The translations under genes and the position numbers were made by a program. 64,000 bases of DNA from positions 1-64,000 of the forward strand of contig JAOALB010000006.1 of assembly GCA_025331125.1 (NCBI GenBank). Reading direction: 5' to 3'. This document shows, piece after piece, positions 51,546 through 62,402 of the stretch (position 1 is its first letter; each line of letters starts with the position of its first letter). Source of the stretch: Mycogone perniciosa. Its lineage: Eukaryota > Ascomycota > Sordariomycetes > Hypocreales > Hypocreaceae. The notes beneath the pieces were generated by a model. It searched no databases. It had not been told where the DNA came from and saw only the letters and a list, made by a program, of their open reading frames with translations.

Positions 51546-54500
51546 TAATACCTACTTTTATATTAAATTAAATATCGTTTTCTTTTTATAATTTATATTA
51601 AAACTGCCTTTTAGCCTATTATACTAGTATTAACTATGAAAATTACCTCCCTATATCCTTTACTTATATTTAATATTACTAATATTAAAGTAAACGTCAT
51701 AAATTCTTTAAGTTTATTTATAGTTTATTACTGCTTTTTAACTTATCTTTAAAGGGTATTTTTCTTTAATAGATTAACTAAAGGCTTTATAATCTAGGTA
51801 AAGTATTTAATTTAATATCTATAATAGTTAACTAGATTAAAAAAGGATTAAACTTTATTAATAGTTTTATAGTTCTTTTATTTTTAACTTTAATAATTTT
51901 CTTAATTATGAATTACTATCCGTTTATATTATATAGGTATCCTATAAATTTATTTAATCTTTAATAAAAGATTGATTTTACTACTAAAATAATATATCTT
52001 AATCGTTTAGTATTAATAAAAGTTTTATTTAAATTTTAAAGGTACTTTAAAATATAGCATTAAACCTTAAGCATTACTTCTTTATTATTATATATAGATT
52101 TTAATCTTTATACTGCAATATTATTTAAAAATAGTTAATATATTATAGGTATAAAATTAAATAATACTTATAAAATAATATATTAAAATTATACTATTAA
52201 GTTTACAGTATTTATTAAAAGTGTATAGTATTTTAAAAGGCTAATAAGGCTTATAAATATAGTTATATTTTAACTTTTTTATTAAAAGGGATTTGATTAT
52301 ATTTTAAGAAAAAGTCTAGCAATAATAGTATTATATAGCCTATAAAGCCTTTATTAAATTAATTAGCGTTTAAAGGAATAAAAGTATTTTTAATAGTTAC
52401 TTTATTTATTTATATAATAAAGTTAATGAAGTAAAAGCCGTTACTTTGCTTTTATATTAAAAAAAATAAGTTTTTATATAGCTTATAGCTGTCTTTTAAA
52501 AGGCCTTTTTTAACATAGACTTATAATAGGTTAATTACTTTTTTCTCTATCCCTTTAAGAATTAAAATACTGCTACTGTATTAAATATTATATTTTAATA
52601 TACTAAATTATGAAAATATATAAATTAATATCTTTATATTTATTACTTTGTTATATAAAAGGAAGTAAAAATATTTAATAAATTGATTGATAATTATTTA
52701 AATACTATTATATTTAAGTTTTAATTTTAATTTAACAAATAATAGTGGTTTAATAATAAAATGTAATAGAAGTAATTTTTATAATCATTTTAATATTAAT
52801 AAAGGTTAAAGTTTATTATATAGTTTATATTTCCAAGGCTTAATTATTTTATAAATTCTATAATAAAAAATAATATTTTATATTACTTTTATAAGCTTTT
52901 AAAATTTAAAATACCTTTATATTTATTCATTAATTTTATAAATATCTTTATATTTATATATTAAATATTAATGAACGTTTATAATCTTATTGTTTTAAAA
53001 TATATTTCAAATTTAAATTCTTTTATTTTATTACTAAACTCTCTTTTTATGAAACCTTTTTTCTTTCAAAATATATTATTATTTTAAATAATATAATATT
53101 CTTTACTATATTAAAGTATAGTATTATTATTAAATAGTTTATATATAGTTTAAAGTACTATTTATTCATAATATCCTTTAAAGGTTTATTTAAAAATATA
53201 TTTAATATACTTACTCTTTTTTAAATTATAGTTAATTTATTTATTAATAATATTTATATATTAATTTTTAAATCCTTTTTATTAAATTAAAATATACTTT
53301 AATATTAAAAGCTACTTTATATAATAGACTTATTTTGTAGGAAGTAATTAAATTATAATAAAATATATAATATCTTTATAGTTAATATATAGTTTAATTT
53401 TATATCTTTCCTTTAATAAATAATATGATTTTTTTTTAAATATAAAAATAATAAAGAATTCTTTATAATATATTAAATAGTTTAACTTTATATTATATAC
53501 TATTTTACAGTAAAAAGTAATAAAGTATAATTTATTATTTTTATTCTTTTAATTAAATTAAACTTTTATATTAAAATTTATACCATTTATTTTGACTTCT
53601 ATTTTTTGAAATAAATTAAATTAATAAATATAAATCCTTGTGAAATACACGATTTAAATTTATTAAATATATATTTTATCGTTAATCTTTATAAAATTTT
53701 GAATTGTATTTAATAAATATATAACAATTTAATATAATACGTTTATAGCCTTTAATAAATTATCAATAATAGTTACTAAATCTTAAAATACTTTAAATTT
53801 CTTTAATTATTATAAATATAAACCAGTCTTCTATTACTTATACCATTAATAAATTTATATAAATTCCTTTAAAACTAATAATATACTTTAAAAAAGTAAT
53901 TTCTTATATATAAAATTTATATTTCTTTTATTTTATAAATAGTTTAGTATTTTATAATATTTATAATAGTTTCTAAATATATACTTTATATTTTATAAAA
54001 GTATTTAAAAAAATGAAAATATTATTTAAATAAATAATTATAATGATATTAAAATACTTTTTTAATATATTATTAATTATTCTTTTAAATATTATAAAGG
54101 TATTAGTAAAATTAAAAAGTATAACTAAATATTTAAATAAACTATACTTAATTTAAAAACTAGTTATTTATTTATATTTCTTTTTAATTTCAATAAAGTT
54201 ATAAGCGCTCTTTATAAAAACAAGATTATAATAGTCAAGTAAATATAATAGCGTAAAAGTATATTAAGAGTTTAATTTTAAAAAGAAAGGGGAAAAGATT
54301 AGACTTTGCCTAATACACTATATTAATAGTATATTAAAGGCAAAGGCTAAAGGATTTATATATAATATGCCCTTAATTAGGTATATACCCTTTAAGGTTA
54401 TACTAGGATCCTTATTATAGGTCTTTCCTATTATACTTTTAAACTCTAATACTATAAATTATTTTTTTATATAATTTATTTTATAATCTTATAATTAATA

Positions 54501-57474
54501 GTAATAAAGTTTTATTTTTAATAGTCGCTTTATTAAATGGTTAATAGTCTATAATTTACTATAATTTACTTTTTCTTTAATATAAATAAAATAAAATAAT
54601 TTACTGTTTATAAAAAAAGTTAAATATACCTTTTAATTATTATATTATTTAAATAGTTATATAAACTTTTAAGCTTTTTTTTTATTTAAATTATAAATAT
54701 TATAAAAAGTATTAGTTATATTATCCTTAAACTTAATTATATAATCCTATTAATTATATTCTAGTAATTTAATATTTAATATTTCTTTTAATAATATATT
54801 ATACTTTTAGTATTTTTAAAGATATTTCATATTTATTTCAATAATATTATTATTTCAAAGGTTCTTATTTTAAATATTTCATTAATATTATTAAATCTAT
54901 TTTATAAAATAACAATTCTTTTTTAGTTTTATTTATTCTTTCTTTGATTTCCATTAAGTTTTATTTTTAAATAAGTTATTTTTATAAGTAAAAGTAACTT
55001 TTTCAATTTTTTTCAATATACTTAAAGGTTTTATATAAAATTTCTGCTTTATAATCAAAGCCTTTTTAATAGTTTTAATTACTGAAAAATCTTATAAAGC
55101 TAGCTTTTCTTTTAATTAATCTTGAAGTTATTATACTTTAATTAAAATAAGTAAAAAGAATATTATATGTATTAATACTTACTATATTATCAAAAACTAC
55201 TTTTTTATATTTATTAATTTTAAGTTTAAAATAATGAATCTTTTATTTAAGCTTTTTATTATTATATATAAAGGCTTTTCCTTTTATTTAATAAACTTAA
55301 TATAATTAAATTTCCTTTCTTTGAAGCAATTATAAATAATTCATAATTATAAATAAAAGAAAATTACCTATTACTTTATTATTTATTAATATATATAATT
55401 CATATCTTTCAACTATTATTTTGAATTTAAAATATAATATACTTTAATAATTACTTTTATCATTTAATATTTTAAAAGATATAATTTATTAATTATTACT
55501 TTATAGCCTTTTTATCATAAATATTAATTATTTTTTAATGCTCTTTTTTATAATATAAATTCTATAGTTAATTGAGGTTTTGTAAAGTAAATACTATATT
55601 TTTTTATTATAAGCAGTTCCTTTATAAATAATGAAGTTAAATTAATTTTAATATAACCTTTTTATAATTTAATTAATCTCTTTACTTTTTGAAATCAATT
55701 TAGATTCTATATACTTTTATATTTAGTATTTTCGAAATTTCTTTTATAATAAATAATATATTTCTCCTTTTAATAATATATATAATTTAATAATAAATAT
55801 AAAATATTATTAATTTATTATAAGTATTAATTTTAAAATGGATTCTATTTATATATAATATAGTTTAAACTATTTCACTTTAAATAGTTTTATTAATTAT
55901 ATTTAAACCTTTTATTATAATATAAATATTATTTTATTAATTTCTTTTTATAGTAAATATAATATTTTTCAAATTTATATATTTTAGGTTTTTATAGCTA
56001 ATAATACTTTTAAAGTTATTATCTATAAATACTATATTTTATACTTTTAAAAGTAAACTATTATATTATAATAGTTTATATTATAAAAGGTCATTTTCAT
56101 TTTTATTATTAAAGTTACTACTATTAGTATATTTTTTATTACTTATTGTAATTCAATTAAAAGGTTAATAATTAATTATAGTAATTATTTATTTATTTAA
56201 AATACTATTATTGTTATTTAACTTTATATAATTAAGGTTTGAACTTTATTCTATTAAACTATTTAAATATTATAAATATTAATTTACTTTATCCTTTTTA
56301 AAAATATCTTTAAATGTTAAAGATTTCAATCTTAACTAATATCCTCTTGAATTTATTATAAATATCTTTTTAAACTATTTTAAATATTATTTATTTTTAT
56401 TTTTATTAAGTTTAAAAGTAAAATAGCTATTAATTCAATATATAATATAATTAAACAATATATTATTAATAGCTTTTCAAACTATATTAACCTTTTATTT
56501 AAGCTTTAATATAAGTTTTTAAAGTTTATTAATTTTTAGCTTTAATAAAACTTTATAATCTTTTAAAAAACTATTTCAATTTATTATAATTATAGTAAAT
56601 AACTTTTAGTTTTCCCTTTTAGGTTTTAGTTTAAATTTATTATAAAAGTATTTAATAAATATAAGGTTTCTTTATTTAACTTTAAAAATATAATTTTAAA
56701 AGTATATAGTATAATTAAAGTATTTTCTTTTTAAATTAAATTTATAAATTCTTTTTTATAGTATATCTTTTATTAATATTATTAAAAATACTTTCTTATT
56801 TATTTTTCAATTAATTATAACTAGTAAATATAAGCTATATATATTTATTAACTTTACTTTTATTATTAAAGAAATCCTTCAAATAAATTTAAATTACCTT
56901 AACGTATTGCCTTTAAATTACTTAATAGTTACAAGGATTTCATCAATTTTTATATTAAAGTTAATTAACAAGTAAATAAAGTAATTATATAGTTAAATAA
57001 AAAGTAATTAAAGTATTATACTACTTTTATTAAAGGGCTTAAAAGGCTTTATTTTAAGTGACTTTTTTAAATCCTTTAAAACTTAATTCCTTTTAAGGTT
57101 TAGTATAAAGTTTAAAGTAAATAAAGCTTAGTTTTATAAGTTTATAACAATTATCTATTATTAAAAAATTACTTATTAAAGTCTAATATTTTTAATAATT
57201 AAATATTAATAGTATTACTTTTATTTTATATAATTAGTTTTTATATATTAAAAGGCTTTTTCTATATAAATATATAGTTATTTTATTTTATTAACTTGAT
57301 TTTTATTTTTACTTTTATTTATATTATTATTTTTATTATTATCCTACCTTTATAAAAAGCTAAAATAAACAATAAATTATTAAGATTATTAAAAGAGGAT
57401 ACTATAGCAGATACATTTATCATATTATTGGAGATTTCTAATAGCCTTTTAAATCAGAGTTATTAATATATAAT
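51546..57474 (-). pseudogene. Gypsy-B copy (c) gag-pol, extremely decayed
   Basis: Read on the minus strand from the LTR at 57853-58223, this follows Gypsy-B copies (b) and (d). Leader and gag start lie at about 56530-57474, and the segment just after the RT active site lies at about 53850-54250, where dozens of bases in succession match 35280-35480. The sequence then continues beyond the point where copy (b) is cut, so it should include RNase H and integrase down to about 51600. A+T is near 90% and coding motifs are almost erased. The left limit is a guess; no 3' LTR was found. Confidence 0.65.
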
Positions 57475-57847
57475 TTATTAAAGTGGAATTAGCACTCTAA
57501 CTATATACATATATATACACCAATAATAACCTAAATAAAGCGCGGGAACCGCGCTCTTAATAGAACCATAAAGCCGCAGTTAGTTAATATAGGGATTAAA
57601 ACAGTCTGCAGCCGAAAGTAACTAATAGTTATCTCTTTACGCTTTATTAGCTGTGAAATTACAGGTAAAGTAATATATTAAGGGAAAATACAGGTTAATT
57701 GTTTATTAAACTAGGTTTATCTGTTTTATCTTTATACTTTTATACTTTTTTAATCTAATAGTTGCTTAAATAAATAACCGACTTTTCTTAAATAGGCTAG
57801 TAAAAAGGAGTATAAGTATATTAAGTGTATTAGTTACCCTTAATAAA
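57475..57847 (-). repeat. Repeat D, copy 2 (373 bp), with target duplication
   Basis: It is inserted near the inner end of the Gypsy-B LTR of copy (c). The empty site can be read from copy (a) at 883-905 (TATATAATAATTT). Comparison gives a 5-bp duplication ATAAT (57470-57474 and 57848-57852) and element ends TTATTAAAG and CTTAATAAA. The hairpin AGCGCGG-GAA-CCGCGCT is intact at 57539-57555 although the surroundings are RIP-mutated. A solo LTR is the simplest reading of the 5-bp duplication; a MITE remains possible. Strand follows copy 1. Confidence 0.75.
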
Positions 57848-57852
57848 ATAAT

Positions 57853-58223
57853 AATTTAGGTTAAGTTTTAATTATTAAACCTAGGTTTATAGGTTTATAT
57901 TAATAAAGACATTAAAGATAAATACTAAATAAGGTAATATAGTTATAATTCTATAATATAGGTAGTTTTAGTAAATATAATTAATTAATAACTATTTAAG
58001 TAATTATATTAAATAGTTAATAGGCTAGTTATATATATATAAACGAGAGTTATAATAATCATTTAAAAATATAGCTATATTTTTATCAATTTACGCTTTA
58101 TAATTACTTATATATATCCCTAATTATTAGTAATTCGGGATATACTTTAATGATTATATTCCTATTAGCCTATTGTTCCGACATTTTTCTAGACCTGGGC
58201 CTTGACCTGGTTGGGTCGTGACA
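57853..58223 (-). repeat. Gypsy-B 5' LTR, copy (c), minus strand
   Basis: The right end, GGTTGGGTCGTGACA, is the unmutated LTR start TGTCACGACCCAACC on the minus strand. The last 90 bases are hardly RIP-altered, whereas the left part is nearly all A+T. It marks the left boundary of the normal-composition island. A few bases of the LTR lie left of the repeat D insertion. Confidence 0.8.
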
Positions 58224-58239
58224 TTTACGTAAAATCAAT

Positions 58240-58534
58240 TACTCCTCTATATGGAGGAGTGTTTCGAAAGTCCTGTCCCAAATCTGCTAAGTCATCGGAC
58301 AGGATACATAAAATGCAAAGAGCTCTTCGTTAATATCGCTAAATTATACTGACCTTATAGCGCTAAGCTCGCTAAAGAAAAAGTTCAATAGTTGATCGTG
58401 CTCACTATAATCTTATACCTTTAGGGCTAGTTTATAGAGGATAAAGTACTTTTTACGTCCTCGAGGTACCGACAGGGGCTTTTGCATAACTCAAAGACAG
58501 GACTTTTGAAACACTCCTCCGTACTGTACTTGTA
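58240..58534. mobile_element. Tc1/Fot1-like MITE with TA duplication
   Basis: A 25-base inverted repeat GGAGGAGTGTTTCGAAAGTC plus CTGTC at 58253-58277 pairs with 58496-58520 with one mismatch. The element is bounded by TA on each side (58240-58241 and 58533-58534), as expected for the Tc1/mariner superfamily. At about 290 bp it is too short for a transposase and contains no open frame, so it is a non-autonomous derivative. The outer 12 bases before the inverted repeats match less well. Confidence 0.78.
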
Positions 58535-59930
58535 ATTATTAAGTTTACGAGTACAGAGTACTTTGGCAAGCGCGGTTAATAATAATACTAGTTAGACCCT
58601 ACACCTATCTCAACTAGGCCCTAAATAGAGTACTCCTAAGGTCTAATCTCCCTGTATTTTTAATAGAGGATTACTGTACAAGCTGAGAGAGGGGCTAATC
58701 TTTCCGTTCCTACTCCGTATATTTTTCGGGGTTAGCACTAGTGTAATACATAAGCCGTAGTTGCTCGATAGCTATTACGGCATCGTTTTTGCACGATAGT
58801 TATAAGTCCCTTTATTTCCTTTAGCTTAACGGCTAAGCCTATATAGGCCTTATATTCTATAACTCCTATATTTCAACCTGCTTTATGTAAAACTAAAAAT
58901 AATGTATAGTAAAACGCTAATAAGCGGCCTGCCCTGAGGACTGAGGTGAGGTGTTTAGCTCTAAGTCCCAGGCAAATGTCAATAAGCCCTAGTGCCCTAA
59001 GAGCTGGGGGGTGTGTAATACATAAGACGTCGTTTTTGCACGACAACTAGGATATTGAAAAGCAATGTATACGCCTAAGAATCCCTGTATCTTCGGGCTT
59101 AGACTGCTTTAGCCCTGTCTAGCAACTTGTAATACTCCTGGAATCTATGGTTGAGAGCATCGGTATATACTAGTTATGCTCGGTGCCATCATACCAATCA
59201 AACAGTCTAAATACGTGACAGCAAAGGCCTAATTATCTCTATGCCGAAATGGTATTGTTATGGGCTGATTGAGATTTTTGCTCGAACCATATGCCATTTC
59301 TGTTATCTGGACATAAATTATGGAGGCCTGTATTGGGGATACATGTAAATCCCTCCGTTATACAAAGTAGCTCTGATATTAGACTCAGTTTCAGAGCCCA
59401 TGCTCATCAAGACAAACACCCATGGCTCCCTTAACTGCAGTCTTTATGAGTACTGTTGAAGCTCCTGTTTAGCTCGACAAGGTACACAGTTACGCAATCT
59501 TCGTTGTATATATACTTAAGCCAATAACGGCCAAAACCCGCTCGTGGCCATTCCAAAAGCCCTGATCGCGCGGTGCGACTGGCCATCTCACATAAGATTC
59601 CCTTCACATCCCAATATTGCCAGGGCTGTGTCACTGCTCAACCTCCCCGAGTGGGTTAGAAATAGTGGACGAAGGTCGTAAAGGCCCGCAACAGTCAGGC
59701 AAGGTCCTGGAGATACGAGATTTCAAACTAAGATACTAGTATATTTATATGGTGCGAAATGTGGGCACCGAATTGGTGCTACTAGGGAGCTTCGGTCCAG
59801 TTAATATATAGGAATATATTGGCAGCTAAGGATAAGACAGATATAGCCTAGGGAGTGGAAGGGACTTCAGTAAGCAATAACAGGGAGTACCACCCCTAGT
59901 ATTACTTTATATGCACAGGCATCAAAATTA
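58535..59930. other. Island sequence without a supported gene
   Basis: Ordinary base composition and CpA present, so not RIP-mutated. A 14-base word GTGTAATACATAAG occurs at 58741-58754 and 59013-59026, each followed by a small hairpin around CGTTTTTGCACG. A 67-codon minus-strand stretch at 59431-59634 opens with GTG rather than ATG and has no recognisable domain. Downstream minus-strand frames contain stops. The region may hold remnants of a lost gene but none can be named. Confidence 0.5.
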
Positions 59931-59933
59931 GGA

Positions 59934-59942
59934 TATATAAGG
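59934..59942 (+). promoter_or_regulatory. Possible TATA box for the secreted-protein gene
   Basis: TATATAAGG lies 223 bases before the ATG at 60165. It is followed by a pyrimidine-rich stretch (about 60020-60062, CTTCTATCTTC and similar), which is typical of transcription start regions in filamentous ascomycetes. The transcript start itself cannot be read from sequence. Confidence 0.35.
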
Positions 59943-60164
59943 TGGAATAGCCACCTGAATTACTTCAGTTATTAAGTTTTCAGCTCAAACTGCTTCTAGA
60001 TTGAAAACTCTCAACTCTGTATTACTTGCTACTTCTATCTTCATTTACTTTTTACTTTTCAAGAAACGCTCAAAGGTTATCGTGCTCAATTTACAACCCT
60101 ACTGAGTAAGCCCATCATATCCTTAGATTATATCAAGGAGCTTCTAACATCCTATTAGGAAATA

Positions 60165-60761
60165 ATGTTTCCTAAACTTCAGAAAGCCCTGTTACTCCTG
60201 GCGCTTGGGTCTATTGGCACGGATGCTGCCAATTGTGATGTTAAAGGTTGGGGGCAGAATGTTCCAAGTGGCTCTGCTTGGAACTCCTACCAAGCAGGGA
60301 TTTCATTTCTCCGCGATAGAACATGGGTTGTTGGGTATGGCAGCGATTATGTCCACATGACACAACAAATTACGGACAAATACAACCCTAACCTTGAGGT
60401 AGCTTTCCACCAAATCTGGGATCAATGCATGGACCATGGCTATACATGCGGTATAGATTATCACCAGGGGGAATGGGTTTATGGTTCTGGACCCCATTAT
60501 GAGCGCTACTGGATCAATTGGATTTGGAGTTATAGACCTGGCCAGAAGACTTGGCGTTGTGGCTTAAAAGCGAGAGAAAGCGAAACGGATGATAATAGCA
60601 ATATCACGAACAGCACGTGGGGTATTCATTACTCACACTACGATATTGTGGAGAAGAATGTTACTAAGGAGTGGTTTGCTAACCCTGAGCTCTGGGAAGA
60701 TGGGAAACTATACTTGGTGGCGGAGGCTACGTTGAAGCCTGAAGTAAAGGACCAGATATAA
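60165..60761 (+). CDS. Small secreted Trp-rich cysteine-containing protein, effector candidate
   Basis: An intact, intron-free frame of 198 codons from ATG to TAA and the only undamaged gene in the window. Residues 1-21 form a signal peptide: MFPK, then a hydrophobic core LLLLALGSIG, with likely cleavage after TDA. The mature part of about 177 residues has four cysteines (24, 88, 95, 132), enough for two disulfides, and is rich in Trp, Tyr, Gly and His. N-glycosylation sequons are NIT (146), NST (149) and NVT (165). There is no membrane segment after the signal peptide and no GPI signal. I recognise no family. Codon use and G+C are normal and CpA is frequent, so RIP has not touched it. Small size, secretion, cysteines and location in a RIP isochore fit a fungal effector; that function is inferred, not shown. 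Confidence 0.85.
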   Translation: MFPKLQKALLLLALGSIGTDAANCDVKGWGQNVPSGSAWNSYQAGISFLRDRTWVVGYGSDYVHMTQQITDKYNPNLEVAFHQIWDQCMDHGYTCGIDYHQGEWVYGSGPHYERYWINWIWSYRPGQKTWRCGLKARESETDDNSNITNSTWGIHYSHYDIVEKNVTKEWFANPELWEDGKLYLVAEATLKPEVKDQI

Positions 60762-61156
60762 TGGTTCTAAATATCCACACAAGGCACTCAGGGCTGCAAC
60801 ATGGGTCTATATAGGGGTCTTGCTCAGGCACACTAAGTGGTTCTTTTAGGACTTTTTGGTCATCTTGCGGATCTAGCTTATAAACCAGATCTACATTATA
60901 CCTAAAAGCAGGAGTTACTCTTTCTATATAAGGACTAGGGGCGCTTCCCTGGTTATTATTCTATAGGTCACTCAAGTTAAATAACCTAGGCACTATAGCT
61001 AAATGAAATCAAACCAGAGGCTATTGGAGCGCATTTGATGATTGGCCTACGCATATGGTACAACGGTCAATCCAACAATTGCATATATTATCTGATCCGT
61101 TCTGTGTCTAATTACAATTGGCTTACTACGTGTAGTCGCGTACCCTATAAATAAGC
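60762..61156. other. 3' flank of the secreted-protein gene, non-coding
   Basis: Normal-composition sequence with several short AGG/CTA-rich stretches. No frame, terminal repeat or polyadenylation signal stands out. It ends at the target duplication TAAGC of the repeat E solo LTR. Confidence 0.5.
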
Positions 61157-61377
61157 TGTCGCGGAGCGCGGCACAGCTATATAGAGCATAGAGAGAAAAT
61201 GGGAATAAAAGCTTGATTCTAGTAATAAATATGCCGTAATGGCCTCGCTATATATACACATAGCTAATGCTGACGCGATGTGTATGTCAGCTGGTATCTG
61301 CTATATAAGCAGATAAGAGCTCCCTAGCGCTGATAAGCGCTGATAAGTGGTAGGTCCTTAGCCTACCTAACCCAACA
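61157..61377 (+). repeat. Repeat E solo LTR, copy 4 (221 bp, internal deletion)
   Basis: It starts TGTCGCGGAGCGCGGCACAG and ends CTAACCCAACA, both unmutated. It is flanked by a perfect 5-bp duplication TAAGC (61152-61156 and 61378-61382). Compared with copy 1 it lacks 53 bases in the middle, between AGCTAATGC and TGACGCGATG. This is the least RIP-altered copy and gives the ancestral sequence of the termini. Confidence 0.92.
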
Positions 61378-61636
61378 TAAGCTTTTTTGGTTGATAATCG
61401 TAACACCATAGGCCGGGCTTGCAGTACGCGTTCAGTTAGTCAAGCCAGCCAAATATGACCTGTTGGTATTCACGAAGTACCACACCAACGGGGACAGTTA
61501 ATCATCAATCCACATTAACAGTTCAATTCTTGGGGGATTATAATGCCATCGACGTACGCAAAACCGCATCCTAGCCTCACTTACCAGAAATCTGCCCTAT
61601 ACACAAGTTGAATTATTCGGACATGCTATGCTTGAA

Positions 61637-62074
61637 CTAAGTGGATACTTTTCCTACGTCCATCCATAATACCCCATATAAGTAAATCACCATATCAGCC
61701 TAACCGTCGGCATGAAGAGTAAATCCTTTCGAATCGATATCTATTGCATATACTCTCACCCTAAGGTTTGAGTTCCGCGACACATCAGCACTGTTTATGC
61801 TCACCATCACTTTCGGGATCGACTCGAAATTCTTGGAAAAGGTGACATGCCCTTGCGTTCGAAGCCAAGAGTGATCCCATGATCGAATATCCACCGTCTT
61901 CCACACCCCACGCTCAATCTTGATATCACGCTGTGACTGCAGCAATGAGAGTTGCTCAACTTTGACTGATAAAGCCGCGATCTGGCTTTCTAGATGCGAG
62001 AAAACGGCATTACCATCACCGGAGGTGTTGCTACCATCTATGGTTGTGCTAGAGCGCGTGTCCGACCCGCCCAT
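61637..62074 (-). pseudogene. H-type lectin gene with a RIP-type nonsense mutation
   Basis: H-type lectins are trimeric, mostly GalNAc-binding proteins (discoidin and Helix pomatia agglutinin family). The frame begins at ATG 62074 (an upstream in-frame TTG at 62095 is not a normal fungal start) and runs 124 codons to a TAG at 61700-61702. It has a polar N-terminus, a heptad-like coiled coil (about residues 24-51), then the lectin domain from about 55: VWKTVDIRSW, HVTFSKNF, IPKVMVSINSADV, LRVRVYAIDIDSKGFTLHADG. The next residues in the family are W-x-D; here TAG stands where TGG is expected and the same frame continues ADMVIYLYGVLWMDVG to a second stop at 61637. No signal peptide. The 5' flank is repeat DNA from 62105, so a promoter or 5' exon may be missing. 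Confidence 0.8.
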
Positions 62075-62104
62075 GCCAAGGACATTAACCGTCAATCGAG
62101 GGTT

Positions 62105-62231
62105 TGATTGATTGATGTACCATTAACATCTTATAGCAAAGGCTACCAATCCCAGTAGGGCAAAAGGATATGCTATGCGAGGTTTAAATATAGTATTACT
62201 AATAAATACACAAGCTCCCCTATATAATATT
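62105..62231. repeat. Segment duplicated at about 18643-18775
   Basis: It aligns with the sequence inside 18481-19058, including CTATAGTAAAGGCCACTAATCC against TTATAGCAAAGGCTACCAATCC and the ACTAATAAATA block. Most differences are transitions of the RIP type, on the 18-kb side. It begins about 30 bases upstream of the lectin ATG and is cut at 62232 by a repeat E LTR. Confidence 0.65.
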
Positions 62232-62402
62232 TGTCGCGGAGCGCGGCACAGCTATATGGAGTATAGAGAGAAATAGGAATAAAGCTTGATTCTAGTAATA
62301 AATATACTATAATGGCCTCACTATATATATATATAGCTAATATAAAGGAAAACGTAGAATATATACATTATAAGCGCCTATACAGTCTAACATATTGCTT
62401 AC
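62232..62402 (+). repeat. Repeat E LTR, copy 5, truncated
   Basis: It starts TGTCGCGGAGCGCGGCACAG and follows copy 1 for 171 bases to CATATTGCTTAC. There the 5' LTR of Gypsy-B copy (d) begins. The remainder of the LTR should reappear beyond the window if this is a simple insertion. Confidence 0.88.

Noticed and set aside
1..57474. Mitochondrial, plastid or AT-rich protist genome as the source of the extreme A+T content
   Set aside because: LTR retrotransposons with target duplications, transition-type decay of active sites and a normal-composition nuclear gene island show a fungal nuclear isochore.
59431..59634. 67-codon minus-strand ORF in the island
   Set aside because: It opens with GTG, the first ATG is well inside, it has no recognised domain, and the flanking frame is closed by stops.
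60303..60497. Minus-strand ORF within the secreted-protein gene
   Set aside because: Shadow of the intact plus-strand gene.
62075..62095. TTG start that would lengthen the lectin by seven residues
   Set aside because: Fungal nuclear genes rarely start at TTG and an in-frame ATG follows at 62074.
61920..62111. Plus-strand ORF opposite the lectin
   Set aside because: Shadow of the minus-strand lectin frame, which has a clear family match.
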